Source of the DNA: CAJBLF01 sp964613015
GTDB taxonomy: Bacteria > Patescibacteriota > Gracilibacteria > Absconditabacterales > Absconditicoccaceae
Assembly: GCA_964613015.1 (NCBI GenBank)
Contig: CAZTFP010000036.1
Coordinates: 1-8,108 of the forward strand
Reading direction: 5' to 3'
DNA length: 8,108 nt
The stretch's first letter is position 1. Each line of letters opens with the position of its first letter. A program made the translations under genes and the position numbers. Shown piece after piece: positions 7,949-8,108 of the stretch. The notes beneath the pieces were generated by a model, which was given only the letters and a program-made list of their open reading frames with translations, had not been told where the DNA came from and searched no databases.

Positions 7949-8108
7949 ATGCCTACTTATATACCTGATTCACTTATCAGTGAAATAGAAGAGCTCAAAG
8001 AGTTATGAAAATTTGATGAAGCTATCAAAAAAGTTAATACTATCCTATTTAGGGATCCAAATAATGAAGATGCACTTTTACAGGTGACTGATATTCAGTA
8101 TAGAAAAG
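7949..8108 (+). CDS. TPR-repeat protein, N-terminal part
   Basis: Only the first 53 residues are in the window; the gene runs off the right edge. Residues 11-44 (SEIEELKELGKFDEAIKKV, then NTILFRDPNNEDALLQ) fit the tetratricopeptide pattern: helix, G-K-F-D-E-A at the helix A/B turn, then D-P-N-N-E-D-A opening the next repeat. TPRs are helical protein-interaction scaffolds; no specific job can be given. Gly20 is a UGA codon, exactly the conserved Gly of the repeat, which supports both frame and code. The ATG at 7949 is preferred because the TPR begins soon after it and a weak promoter ends just upstream. However, the frame stays open upstream with UGA as Gly, and an ATG at 7847 would add 34 residues. 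No Shine-Dalgarno at either. Confidence 0.8.

Overview
This 8.1 kb, AT-rich window comes from a bacterium that reads UGA as glycine (genetic code 25). That code is known from Candidatus Gracilibacteria (BD1-5/GN02) and Absconditabacteria (SR1) in the CPR/Patescibacteria. Read with the standard code, every gene here breaks into pieces. Read with UGA=Gly, all pieces join in frame into seven uninterrupted genes carrying about 53 in-frame UGA codons. Many of these fall on invariant glycines of well-known families (GyrA, HtrA, TrkA-N, YjbQ, IspH). UGG still encodes Trp, and all five stop codons visible in the window are UAA.

Left half, minus strand, read from right to left: a CPA2-type monovalent cation/proton antiporter with a C-terminal TrkA-N (RCK) domain (3547-1823); 22 bp later an unrecognised 257-residue protein (1800-1027), whose C-terminal half carries a K-x-H ... 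K ... F-T-x-Y pattern like the OspF/SpvC phosphothreonine lyase and LanL lyase domains; then, behind its own promoter, a YjbQ/UPF0047 protein (922-470); and 26 bp later ispH (443 to beyond the left edge), the last enzyme of the MEP isoprenoid pathway. Two good sigma70-type promoters are visible: TTGACA-N16-TATAAT before the antiporter and TTGAAA-N16-TATACT before yjbQ.

Middle, 3548-4052: a 505 bp divergent intergenic region with no convincing gene. It holds the antiporter promoter and a leader with five tandem 7-bp repeats, a set of three 8-bp repeats sharing the word GCTTAAAG with that leader, and a stretch that can fold into several helices and ends in a clear Rho-independent terminator 42 bp before gyrA. 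This looks like an attenuator-type gyrA leader or a separate small RNA.

Right half, plus strand: DNA gyrase subunit A (4053-6608), with an intact catalytic domain but no recognisable GyrA box; 32 bp later a membrane-anchored HtrA/DegS-type serine protease with one PDZ domain (6641-7801); and, after 147 bp with a possible weak promoter, the start of a TPR-repeat protein (7949 to beyond the right edge).

None of the six start codons inside the window has a recognisable Shine-Dalgarno sequence at normal distance. No tRNA, rRNA, CRISPR array or insertion sequence was seen.
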